DNA of 64,000 nt, from NCBI GenBank assembly GCA_015143295.1, contig CM026560.1:8992501-9056500 (forward strand), written 5' to 3'. This stretch comes from Tetracentron sinense. Its lineage: Eukaryota; Streptophyta; Magnoliopsida; Trochodendrales; Trochodendraceae. Below, in pieces: positions 1 through 12,317 of the stretch. Numbering within the stretch: the first letter of the stretch is position 1; each line of letters begins with the position of its first letter. Below the pieces are notes generated by a model that had not been told where the DNA came from, did no database searches, and worked only from the letters and a program-made list of their open reading frames with translations. Made by a program: the position numbers and the translations under genes.

Positions 1-430
1 AGGCGACACTTTGAATGTCTTCAATCGAATTTCTTCGGTCTTTATCTCACGGACATGGATGCTTGTAGACAGTGACACAAGACACTACTAGACACTTTGT
101 TTTGACACCGGAATATGCCAATACCAAAAGTATGGACTTGCAACTGTAATGTTTGTTATATGGGAATTTGTTGCCTTTCTTTTGTAGTATAATGTTTGTT
201 ATATGGGATGCTTCTTGGTGTGAAAATTAATGGAAAACTTGGAGCCCATTGCATGAGAAAATAAAGTTAATTTGGGATCCCTTTTTTGGCTAAGACGTAT
301 AAGGCTTGGCACTTTACACTTCGTCACAGTCGTTGGTAGGAAATTGGAGTCACTTTGTCAAGGTTTTTAAAAAGATTAATTCTTACCATTTTATATGAGA
401 TTTGAAATCATTCCTTTTGCTGCATTTAAA
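1..430. other. Unassigned 3' flank of the aldo-keto reductase gene
   Basis: AT-rich sequence with no coding signal I can support. It lies downstream of the minus-strand reductase gene, so it could include a neighbour's flank. A short phrase (taatgtttgttatatggg) occurs twice near 150 and 190, suggesting a small local duplication. Confidence 0.4.
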
Positions 431-490
431 TTCTCACGGGAATTGTAACCCAATAAACAATTCTCACGGGGATTGTAACCCAATAAACGA
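431..490. repeat. 30-bp tandem duplication
   Basis: Two head-to-tail copies of a 30-bp unit beginning ttctcacggg and containing attgtaacccaataaac. They differ at one or two positions. Nothing in them suggests coding. Confidence 0.8.
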
Positions 491-554
491 AAAGCATCGA
501 TACATCTAATTCTTAAAAAAAAAATGCAAATTGTCCATTGACAAAACCTGCAAA

Positions 555-963
555 GTACCGGATTCCATAAGTCTCTGCAAAAGAAAGGACCCTTATAATC
601 AATCCAGCTATAAGAGAAAATGTCCAATTACCCTTCCAATTTTGAAGCCCCTCGCCCATTTAGTGATGGGTAAATCCCTTCTTAACTAGATTTATAAATT
701 AAGAATAGTAAAACAATGTTTTTGCCAAAGAAACATTAGGAGAACGCAACCATAATGTACCGGCTTTCATAGTCTCACAAAAGAACGGACCCTTATAATC
801 AATCTAGCTATAAAAAAAAAATGTCCAGTTTCCCTTCCAATTTTGAAGCCCCTGGCCCATTTATAGTAAGGTGATGGGTAAATCCCTTTTTAACTAGATT
901 TATAAATTAAGAACAGTAAAAAAAATGTTTTGCCAAAGCAACATTAGGAGAATGCGACCATAA
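555..963. repeat. 202-bp tandem duplication
   Basis: Two direct copies about 202 bp apart, starting at gtaccgg near 555 and near 757. Each contains acccttataatcaatc, a ttttgaagcccct phrase, tgatgggtaaatccc and acattaggagaa. A fragment of a third copy (gcgaccataacag) follows near 1000. The copies differ by several substitutions and small indels, so the duplication is not very recent. The region lies beyond the stop codon of the minus-strand reductase gene. Confidence 0.75.
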
Positions 964-1690
964 CAGTTTGGGGATATAAATAACTCAATTATTTTAGGAT
1001 GCGACCATAACAGTGAGTATATAAATAATTCTATTTTCTTCTAAAATAATAAGTGTGAAAAATCAATTTATTTATTTTTTGAGAAGAAAAATGAAAGACT
1101 TTTTCTTGCAAGAATGTGTAAAATAATAGAGATTGTTCCTATTGTTTTTTCTTCTTAATTATCACAGTGAATGCTGAATCTCTCATAGCCATGCCAGGTG
1201 AACCACGCAAATTTGTATCTTGTTCTTGATCTTTTATTTATTTATTTTGGTTATTTGCTTGATAATTCCACTAATTGTATTTCTCAATCCCCCAAATAGG
1301 GGATAACTAATTCCCATCCTTGGCAAGTTTCATAGCAGCATGGTAATGTTTAGTAATAACCAGAAATAACAATGTCATTGAAAATTTTGTCCTCTGTTCT
1401 GTTGCATAAAATGTTACACTCTTATTCAGTAACTTTATTATAATGTTTGTACTTCTTTAATATCTCTCAGAAATAATTTAACATCTAATACAACACCAAT
1501 AGACCAACACAAACTCGAGGATCCCTTTGCGGAGATCATGCCCCAGTTTCTATACGTCACAATTTTCTGGACTTGTATTCTGGTCATCAAACCATTATAA
1601 TATCTGCAATTTGACTTTTATATGTTTTCGATTCCATTAAAATTGTAACAGATATCTCTAGAAATCTTTTATAGATGATCATCAAACATT

Positions 1691-1939
1691 TCATTCAATG
1701 TCATCTTCCATCTCATGTACAGCTTGGAGGGGACTGCTTCCAGGCAAAAAACCACTGTCTGAAGGATTCACGGGCACATTTCCAAATAGACATACCTGTG
1801 GTTCGATCCTGTTCAACCGGTTCCACTCGCTGTCAGATAGTGACCAACTAAAAATACCCATGTTTGATCTGATCCGGTCAGACCTCAAGCTACAAGGTAG
1901 GACACTGGTTCCTCTTTGCAGTCCCCATCGCAGAATAAC
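1691..1939 (-). CDS. Aldo-keto reductase, exon 3 (C-terminal, residues 275-356)
   Basis: This exon starts after a TTTTGTAG acceptor with [10 protein letters not shown], the conserved barrel strand that follows the helix ending exon 2. It runs through the cofactor phosphate-binding loop and the C-terminal [12 protein letters not shown] helix, and stops at DDIE. The position where many family members have Lys (IPKS) is Cys here (LPCS). This may be normal for the subfamily and could affect NADPH preference. Alone it would look like a short orphan ORF; its phase, family match and position on the same strand tie it to the exons at 24.6-26.4 kb. Confidence 0.87.
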   Translation of the reverse strand, partial: VILRWGLQRGTSVLPCSLRSDRIRSNMGIFSWSLSDSEWNRLNRIEPQVCLFGNVPVNPSDSGFLPGSSPLQAVHEMEDDIE

Positions 1940-4900
1940 CTACAAAACATCAAAGCAAGAAACCAGTTCGTGTCTTAAATTGACAGTATTCTCTTGGCAA
2001 TTACTCTTCTAATGTACACACAAGCACATGTATATACACAGATTCACCGAGAAAAATAGGGGAACACGGCTATAAATATTAAAAAAAAAACTATATAAAT
2101 GGTGTATCTTATTTATTTAAAGTATTTTTTTCCTCATTTCAAGATAAATTGTAAAACAATATGTCTTCATCATAATATGAATTCATGATAAAATTGTAAC
2201 ACATCCTCGTTACAAGAACACTCGGGGAGTTGGTCACTATAACAGCTATCCGGCTTAGCAGCTAATGCTCCAGATAAATTTCAAATTTAGCATTGTAATC
2301 ATAGTTACCAATCCCCCGTATTATACCCGTATAATACTTTTAGGGGGGGTCACTGTTTAAAACAGCATACTTTTACCATGTTCCATATTATACGTGTATT
2401 TTCGTATGATACATGCTTAATACACGAATTCCATATTAAACACGTACAATACGCATTTTTTGCCGTACTTTTGCCATCTTAAACGCATATTCTGTATTAA
2501 ATGCTTGTTCATAGTTAATATCGTGATTTTATTTATTTATAATTACTAATTATATTGTACATTTGCCGTGTCTTTGTCATATAACACCCGTACTTCCCAA
2601 ATGGATCATTGTCGTATTATACTAATAGAGTTGTACCCATACTTGGTAACTATGATTGTGATGATGTCTGTAAATATATCAAGAAGATGGTCCCCCCAAG
2701 AATTCAGTCTCCTGCTTGTACCACTTGATGCAAGGCATCCAACTTGCACCACTAGATAATTCTTGTTCTCAAAGGTTGTTGCAGCTAATTACATCCAAAT
2801 CAAGCTAGAAACTGAGCATCACTTCCATATGACAGTTAATGATCTATTTCAAAAACTTGAAGGGAAGGGACCCTGTGAGACAAAACACTTTTCCAAAGGT
2901 AAGCTAGGATCAGACCCCTATCCTCAAAGTACTACATAGTATATACAACACCATGAAATTATACCAATGACACAACCAACTAGAATATCAATGTTGAAAA
3001 ATTAAACAAAGTATGCCTAAATATTAACACTTGTGCATGTCCAGGCTGCAGACAAGTTTGCAAGAATTTCAAAGAGTTTTACTTTCTGGTAGGCGTTCGG
3101 CTAAAAGAGGAAAAGAAAAGGAGTTTGCAGAGTCTCAACGTGTACACTATTAATTCTTCCTTGGAGTGTTGGCTAGAAGGGGGTCAAACCCATAGCTTAG
3201 ATGGATGATAGTTAGCATTGCAACTATGAGGCAGCGGGTCTGATCCCAGCTTACCTACCTAAAAAGTAAGCTTTTCTATATGAAATGTGGATTTTCTTAA
3301 TTCAAGTGGATGTATTGACAACATTAAGACAATATATTGAGGGAGAACATCGGAACAATTGGTAGTTTGTCAAATTAGTTTCTGATTATAGCATGTTTAC
3401 CCCAGGGGTCCGCCTTGTATCCGTATCTTCTTAAATTGGTTATAGATGCATTAATGGCCCAAAGTCAAGATGAGGTCCCCTCGTGCATGTTGATAAGACT
3501 AGAGAGGGGGATAATGCCAAACTGGAAATTTGAAGGGATGCCTTAGGCAAGGGATTTCTAAAAATTCCTACTAAGATAAGAGTATATGGAGTGTAAGGGT
3601 TCCTTTCGCAAGTCTAATCTGATTTTATAGGAGCTATTTTAAATATACCTAAAAATTTGACATCTACTCTAAATAGACCCCATGTTGTTTGGTAACATCA
3701 CTGGTTTGTAGGGGAAAAAAACTGATTAATAATAGTCTGTTTGGTAAACTATACACATTAAAGCTTATTAGAAGAGCATTTACTGTCATTCTTAAAATAT
3801 CATCCTCTTTTGACAACTATCAAAACCATTTCCAATAATGTGAGGTCAATTTAATCCTGGCTTGAATCCTATTTAACCAAACCAGATTTAGCTTCAATGT
3901 AGATTTTAGCTCTACCCTTTTGCTTCTGAAAGCAAAAGGTTGTTTCAACTAAGGTACCATAAAAATACACGACACTTCTCTTCAAGTATAAAGACGATCA
4001 GAATTTCAAACATTTTTCATGTTGAGGAGCTCCCCATGTTTGAAGAATCCCATTACACTTTTTGTGTCTGATGACAAAATAGAATATGGAGAGAGGAATT
4101 GAACTCCTAAGTTGAATGCACCAATATGAACCACTTCAAGAAAATTGGAATTACTTCAACTCTCTTGTCAATATGCAATCAAGCGCACAAAGCATCCTAA
4201 ATAATGTTTTCGCGCAACCACTATCTAGTACTCCCACTTAACCTAGTTAAACCAATGCCTTACAGTAATCCCCCAGGCCTCAACACAAATCCATAAGCAT
4301 ATCTTCTCTCTCTATTCTGAAATTTACAAATGACTGCTGCTGTCAAATTTACACATGATAACTATAAAAAAATATATATATACAAATGACTGCTTCACAT
4401 CCCAGTTAGCCATGCTTTTCCACAGAACCCATAATATCTTCTCTCACAGACCCCAAAACAAACACATCAGAGGACAACCTCTCCCTTGCAACAAGTTTAC
4501 CAACATCTGCAAATCCCCATCACAATCCCGACTTGCTCCTATTTTCGTAATAACTTACAAACAAGATTCAGTAAAGAAAACCCCCTATATTGGACTTCGG
4601 CCTCAACATTTTATATATATTTACCTTACATTCATTTCAACTCACAAAAACCAGACATTCCAAAACATTCATTTCACAATCTTTTCTTTCATTTTAAAGT
4701 GAAAATGAAAGGATTAGCTAAACAACCTCAAATCTATCCGTTTACAGGAAAATCGTGATCATACATGCCGTAAAAAAAAACAAAGGGATAAAGATGAGGA
4801 GAGATGAACCAATGAGGGGGGCAGGGGGTTTCAGCGACGATGGGTTTTGGAGTCATTTGGGGCTTCTCTCCTAGCACGAAGGAAGAAAAGGGCGCTTGAG

Positions 4901-7900
4901 CATGTTGGAAATTTTTATTTTTGTTGAGGGTGTAATAGTCCCAAAAACAACGTAATCAACGGGTGAAACCTCTACCTGCATTTGATGCTTTCTCTCTGAT
5001 TGAAAAAGCATACAAATAGTCACTTTTTGAATTGGAGGCTAAACATCTAAAGTTTAGACTTCAGAGCTTAAACCAAACATACTATTTTTAACAAAACCTT
5101 CTATTTAATTAGACTTTAGACAAAATTGTCTACTTATTAGACTTGCCAAACACTACCTAAATTTAGCCAAGCCAGGGCATTAATCAAGTTCAAGTTCTAC
5201 TTGCAAAGTAGATACCCTAAAGAAAGCATTTCCTCGTCTCATTTCAGTTATTCACAAGAGAGAGATTGAGGAGGAGCCATAGAACTACAAAGGGGTGGCT
5301 AAGATGGAGATGTGCTTCCAGAATGTTATATGATAAACACATAAAGATCAACTAAATGGAAAGCTTTATGAAAAAGCAATAAAACTGATGATGTAGGGCA
5401 AAATAAGGGGGGATAATTTGTTTTGAAGCATGAGATTTTGAAGGAAACTTCAAGATTTCACTCACAATCAAAGAGTCTAGGACAGTTAGACATAAAAAAA
5501 ATATATATTATTCCAAATAAATATTTGGGTTGCCTCAATTGATAAATTAAGGCTAGTTTATTACGGAATCCCAAACCAATCAATTAGAAGTCATACTCAA
5601 ATCAAATCCCTAAATAATATTCTTCTGCAAATAACTAATTCTTTCATAAATAACTTCTCACCAAATTTTAGGGTTTAGATAAACTCCAAAATTTAAGCAA
5701 TGAATCTCTTCTTTCAGATCCCCAAAATTTTGTATATCAAATATGGTGTTTTAAGATCTGAGATATTCACACTCACTATCTCAAACCAAGCAAATAAATT
5801 TCCCTAAATCAAGGTCAACTGAAATATAAGATTTCTCTAAAATTTAGAAATTATCAAATTAATCCTTAATCTTAATCCAAAACAATTAAAATAACCAATC
5901 AATTCTTGATAACCTAAATATAAACCTTAGAGATCTGGGGTTTCAATCAATCCAAACCTCAAATATAGGATTTGGATCCTATGGTTGCAAAGGATATAAA
6001 TCAAGGTTTTGATTTTTACTACTTTGAAATAACAGAAAATTCAAGGCTTTAGAAAGTCGAATAATCTGAAAATAAATATGCAGATTGAAGTAATTAAATA
6101 CTTTAATTGATGATGGAAGAGTGTAGACTGTAGAACGAGTCCACATTCTTGGGATCTCGCAATCTCCTTGAAAAGCTGAAAGATCAAACACCTCAAATTC
6201 TGATTCAGCATTAGAAAGCTTAAAGATAGAAAAACTTGACTTGAACTCTAAGGGCCCGTTGGCATCACTCCCAGGAACAATTCTCTTTTCCCTAGGAATA
6301 GAAACTCAAGAGTTTCTATTCCCAGGGAATAACAAATTGTTCCTTTGTTGTGATGCCAAACGGGCCCTAAGTTACTATTAAAGAAACTTTTAAAACAACT
6401 ATAATGAAAAACTGTAGGTCTAATTATGGTCTAATGGCCATCTAAACAACATATATGACCAGAAAATTAAAACTAAATACTCCTTTTAGAATTTTTTTTT
6501 TTTAAATCTCGTTATATTTACGAAACTGCTACTAGCCTGGGAGAGTTATGATATCTCACAAACGCCAAGCTATTCTTACCTATTCAAGATGTCAAACATT
6601 TGGAGTTTTCACCCTCTTTTATACGGTTGGTTGTAATTGGATTGATCTAAATGGATCCATGTGGAGTTATGGTTCTCAAAGACTCGTATTGATTTGGGCC
6701 ATCTCTTTTGAATGGTGAAGACCTACTAAGAACTCTGATCTATTTCTCTTCTTGGCTAAGTTTTGCTCCAACATTAACTGGCTATGCACTTAGAGAATAA
6801 TGTTGTGCAATCAAGAAACATAGTCCTAATGAGTATAGCAAAGATGAGGATGCTGAGATGGATGATTAAAAAACTAGGAAAGAAAAAATCTGAGATGAGC
6901 ATGCTCAAAGGAATTTGGGAGTAGCCGCTATCCGCATAAAATACAGGAGATTTGATTTAGATGGGAGGATGTTGAGATGGATTGCTACAAAGATTGGGGA
7001 AGACAAAATCAGAGATGAGTGTTCAAGGGAATCAACAAGCGCATGCATTAAAACTTGAATGATCCACACCATTTCTGGTTTGATTGCTTAGAGAGAAGAG
7101 GTTTCTGGAATACTTTATCATGGCAGTCCTCGTATACATTAGAGGCAAGTTCAACTATCAACCACTTGGTTCTCAGCAAGACTCACCCCAACACTAATTG
7201 AGTTTTCAACACCAAACAAAATTGGATATTCTTAGCAGCTATTGAGATGATAAAAGCCATTTGCAATCCTTCATCGGGTGGTTCTTCTTCTCTTAGCTCA
7301 GCCTGGAACTGTATCCATCTGTCGTATAAACTGATCTGGTTTAAGTCCAGAATCCCAAAGCACATCTTCATTTATAGTAGGCAAAAAGAAAATGGCTCTA
7401 AAATCTAGGCCATACTCCTTCGTTACCGCATCACATATCAAGTTTCACTGTCTGTAACTTTGAGTAACTTAGTTGAATGAATTGACCCATTTTTCTAGTA
7501 TATGAGTTTAAAATAATAAAATAAATAAAATTATATGGAGACCCATATCAAAATCTCCAAGTAAAAATGAATGTCTTTCCAAACCTGGAATTTTGAGTAG
7601 AATGGTCCACAATACTTTTTTTAATGACGACGTTGAGGCACATTCAAAAGTTACATTTAAAAATACTCTTTATCATATTTGGCTTTAGAGACAGTAGAAT
7701 GTTTCAAATTGTGGCCTTACTTGATAGCCGAATGATCCAAATCATAATAGACAATAACTCGAAACAGATTCAGTATCGAGAACATTGAAGCAAGGTTGTT
7801 AAATCGTAATCGATTTGTAAAATCGTTTAAGGATAGATTCGATTCAAATCGGGATTCAAATCGAAAATCATCAGATTTAATCCGTTTTTCAAAAAAAAAA

Positions 7901-10900
7901 CAAAAAAAAATTAATAAATCAGAAAAATGGAATAATCCATTATCCAAAAGATTTCATTCATATTTATTGATTAAAGAAAATAATGAACATTTCATTGCAT
8001 ACACTATGCCAAACGCGAATGAACTCAATAAAACTAAACATAACCTCAATATCATCAAAGAAAAATCAATAAAAGTAAACTCATGTAATTATGTTGTATG
8101 GGATCAAGTATCAAAAGACTTGTACAATAACCAAGTTCTCCTGGAGTCTAACTCTCCAACTCCATTCTCTTTCTTCTTCCTTCATTCTTCTCTTTTCTTT
8201 CCCTTTTTTCCCATTTCACCACAACAAAGAGAAAAACCAAATTGCGGTTTTGGCATATCCATAACAAGAGTTTTTCCAGTCCTTCTCTCATCTTAAAAGA
8301 CATATAGTACCTTCGAAAATTAAAAGAATAAAAATTATTAGAAAAATATTTGTTTTAAGTATCGGTCAGTAAAAGAGTTTTGTATTGAATTGCAAATCAC
8401 AATCTCAATCCTAAATCAAATGAATTTTGCCCAATTAAGATTTTCACCAGCAATTTGAATCGTTTTGCCTGAGATTCGATTCAAATCGTAGGATTTGAAT
8501 CGCAAATCAGAAGGATTTAACAACCATGCAATGAAGTCATTAAATCTACAGAAACTTATATTCTTAGTGCATAAACATGAAGTACACTCATAAATCAAAG
8601 GGGAGTGATCTTGGAGACCAACTGAAGCTGAGACTTACTCCCTCGATTCCGATGACTCCGTTAGAACGATGATGCTGGTTTTTGAGGAGTGATCAGAAAT
8701 TCTGACAGGAATCCTCCATTTGCTTGTGTTGGTCTGCTTACTCTTGCCTATTTTAATTCTATAAATCAAACTATCCAAAAGAGCCTATAGGTTTCTTTAG
8801 ATAATGGTATAAACAGAATACAGATATTTGTTCAAAAGAAGCTTCCAGTTTCTTCCAAGAAAAGTTCAAATTGCTGTGGAGAGCATGTGAATTGTGAGAA
8901 TCTCTTGAAAATCAAAAACCACTGGTCAAGATTTCACATTTGGGAAATTCAAGAACTGGTGGGAAAATTTCCCACTTAAAAAAATTGAAAACAGAAAGTC
9001 GTTTCCAATTTTTAAAAACAGAAAATAAAAACGGAAGTGTATCCAAACAGCCCCTAAAATATTTTAAAATATATTTTTATAAAAATAATTAAATATTTTT
9101 CAAATAAATTCTCACCCAACTCGTAGCTCAGTTCAAGAACAATAACACTAATTAACTAATGTTCAAGAACAATAGCACTAATTGCAAAATTGTCTTTTCA
9201 TATCTTTGGAGAAACTTCAAGATTTCACTCACAATTGAGTAGTCTAGAGAAAATTACCAATAATTATAATCGCGTAGTCTAAAGCAGTTAGGCTTATCCA
9301 AAATTGTAAATAATTCCATATAAATATTTATGCTGTCTCAATTGACAGATTAGGGCTAGTTTATTGAGGAATCCCAAACCAATCACTCAAAAGTAATACC
9401 CAAATCACATTTCCAAATAATCTTACAAACAACTAATTCTTTCCAAAATAACTTCTCACCAAATTCTAGGGAAATAGATTAAAAATTTTAACAAATGGAT
9501 TTTTTCTTCAAAAATTCCAAAATTCTAAAATCAAATATGGTGATTTAAGATCTAAGATATTCACACTCAATATCTCAAATCAAGCATATCCAATTTCCAC
9601 AAATCCAAGTTAACCAAAACATAGGATTTTTCTAAAATTTAGAGATTATCAAATTAAACCTCAATCTTGATCCAAAATAGTTAAAATAATCAACAATGAC
9701 CAAAATATAGCCCTAAGAGATCTAGGGTTTCAATCAATCCAAACCCTCAAATATAGGATTCAACTGCTAGGGTTTCAAAGTACAAAGAAAAAGCAAAGTT
9801 CTGACTTTCATTAATCTGAAACAACAAAATATTCAAACTTTAGCAAATTGAATAATTCAAAAATAAAATGACATAGCACATAGTAGTTGAGGTTTAATTG
9901 ATTCCCAAATAATTAACTTCAAGTTAACTCTCAATAATCTAGGGTTTGAAAGTGCAGAATAAACCCTAAAATTATTAAATCCAATATTCAAACTCAATCC
10001 AACTTTAGTTTCAAATAAATAAACAAATCCCCTGTTATCCCAAATTTCGGTAATGTAGGGTTTTCTCCAATTTTGGGGAAAACCTTAATCCCTTGGAATG
10101 TCAAACAATTTAATCAAAACAACTCAAATCCTCTATTTAATATGTTTTCTGAAATCAACCCTAAGCATCAGGGTTTCAAAAATTGATTTATATTAATAAT
10201 TGTTGATTTCGGTTATAAGGGAAATTGACTTTCTTGAAAAATCTGAAATAGAACGAACTAATAATTCAATAAGATTAACTAGTAGGCTATGATTAACTAA
10301 ACTAGAATAATAGATATGGAAAATGCGAAGTAAAATTACCTCAATTGATGGATGAAATGAAGAAGAATGAATATATCGTTCTTGGAGAAATCAAAGACCT
10401 CTTTCTAAAGATAATAAGAAGTGAACTACTAATTCAGCATTAGAAAGCTTGGAGGGGAATTCTAAGCAAAAATTTCTTCAATATATATATGTTAATCTCC
10501 TCAATGAGTTATATACCTATTTATATGGAAAGAAACCCTAAAACCCTAATTAGAAATAAACTAGAATAAGAAAATTACTAGTCCTAATAACAATCTAACT
10601 CTAAAGTTAATAGAATAGGTCAACATGATTGTTTTTATTGACTTTCTAACTCTAATAAGAAAGTAAATCAATTACTTGTTGCTGAAAATTCTGAAAATCC
10701 TGGAAAAAATCAAAATTTACCAAAATACCCCTAAGAAGGAGATCTGACGTATCTCCATAACTAATGACCTGACAGGAGCCATAGAGGTGTCGTACAACTT
10801 GGGAAGTGGTTCCCTTGCTTACGGCTGGGCTGCTCTAGGTTGGGTCCATGTGGGCCCCACTTACATTTTACCTAATCTCCTTCTTGCAAAACTACACCTT

Positions 10901-12259
10901 TAATGGCTGATCCCCATGATAAAGATAAAGATTGAAGTAATTAAATACCTCAATTGATGATGGAAGAGTATAGAACGTCTACGGTTTTGGATTGATCTCA
11001 TGATCTCCCCCAAAAATTAAAGGATCAAATTCCTCCAATTATAATTGAGCATTAGAAAGCTCAAACACAGAAAATTCTGCATTCAAATATTTTGTTAAGA
11101 AAAAATATAACATCTCTACTATTATAATGAGAGAGAGAGGTAGGGGTAAAAAAGTTCATTGAATCTTTTTAAAATTACCGTAAAATTATGTTATTATGAT
11201 ACCCTATTTCTATACACAAGGTAGTTAAGAAAGGGTGTTAACGTAATTTTCAACCGTAACTAACTATAAACCCTTTAAAGGCACGATTCCCCCCAAATAT
11301 CTGTTCCACTCCTCTTTCATGCTCACTCTCTCTGAGTTTTGGAATTGGTTACATTTTTTTTCATAAAGTTGTTCCTTCATTGTCTTCTACCGCTTGCTGC
11401 CGCCACCTGCTTCTCCTCTACCGGTAAGTTTCTTTCATATATATATTTTTAATCTTCTTCATCCTTCATCTCCTCTACTACAGCCCTAAAATCTTTTGCA
11501 TCTATTGGATTTGCATTTTCAAGTGAATCACTATTGGGATCCTGCTTTTTCACTAAATCATGCATCCAACGAAAATTCGGGTAAGCTCTTTCTATCATTC
11601 TTCGATCACTGGATGTTTATTTTTTTTCTAGCAAATCCATTTTTGTACATCTCCATTCAAACCTGTTGCTGCAATTTTATTTTTTTTAAATCCCTTTGTC
11701 TCTCACATATTTAAAAAAACTATCAATTGTAATCTCCATTGATAACATGTGTTCTTTAAATATTTGATTTGGTTATAAATCTTTTATTTATAAACCTATC
11801 TGCCTAAAAAGGGTCAAACAAACTATTAAAAAAAAAACCAATTGCATGTGTATTTGATAATGCATGGATCATTCAACGACCATTGGAAATGAGCATTCTT
11901 AAATCTGGAAAAAATTACCTACATTCAGCGAAATTGCACACGACATTTTTTTTATTTTTCGGTGATTATCCCATCAATGATTACCGGAATGAAAATCAAA
12001 CGGCATATATAGTGTCGCCATCGTTTAATGCTTCTAACAGATAAACAATGGCCATTTTGGTCTCTTATATGCCGGTGCAAAATCCCCTTCCCGAATGGTT
12101 TTTGTAACCTTAAAACGCAGGAAACAAAGGGAAAACAAAAATAGAGATAGAGAGGAAGACGATGAACAGTTTCGGGTTTCGGGTCAAGCTAACGGAACCA
12201 AACCCATATCACATGTCTCTCTCCCATTGAGCCCACTCACGCCTCTCTCCCCCTTCCAC

Positions 12260-12317
<58 letters not shown>

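Noticed and set aside
1691..1888. Independent short gene starting at the Met of MRSDRIRSN
   Set aside because: The frame extends upstream to a splice acceptor and matches the reductase C-terminus, so the Met is internal.
7796..8296. 166-codon open frame with a basic N-terminus
   Set aside because: It lies wholly inside a non-autonomous hAT-like element, starts in the subterminal repeats and has no domain.
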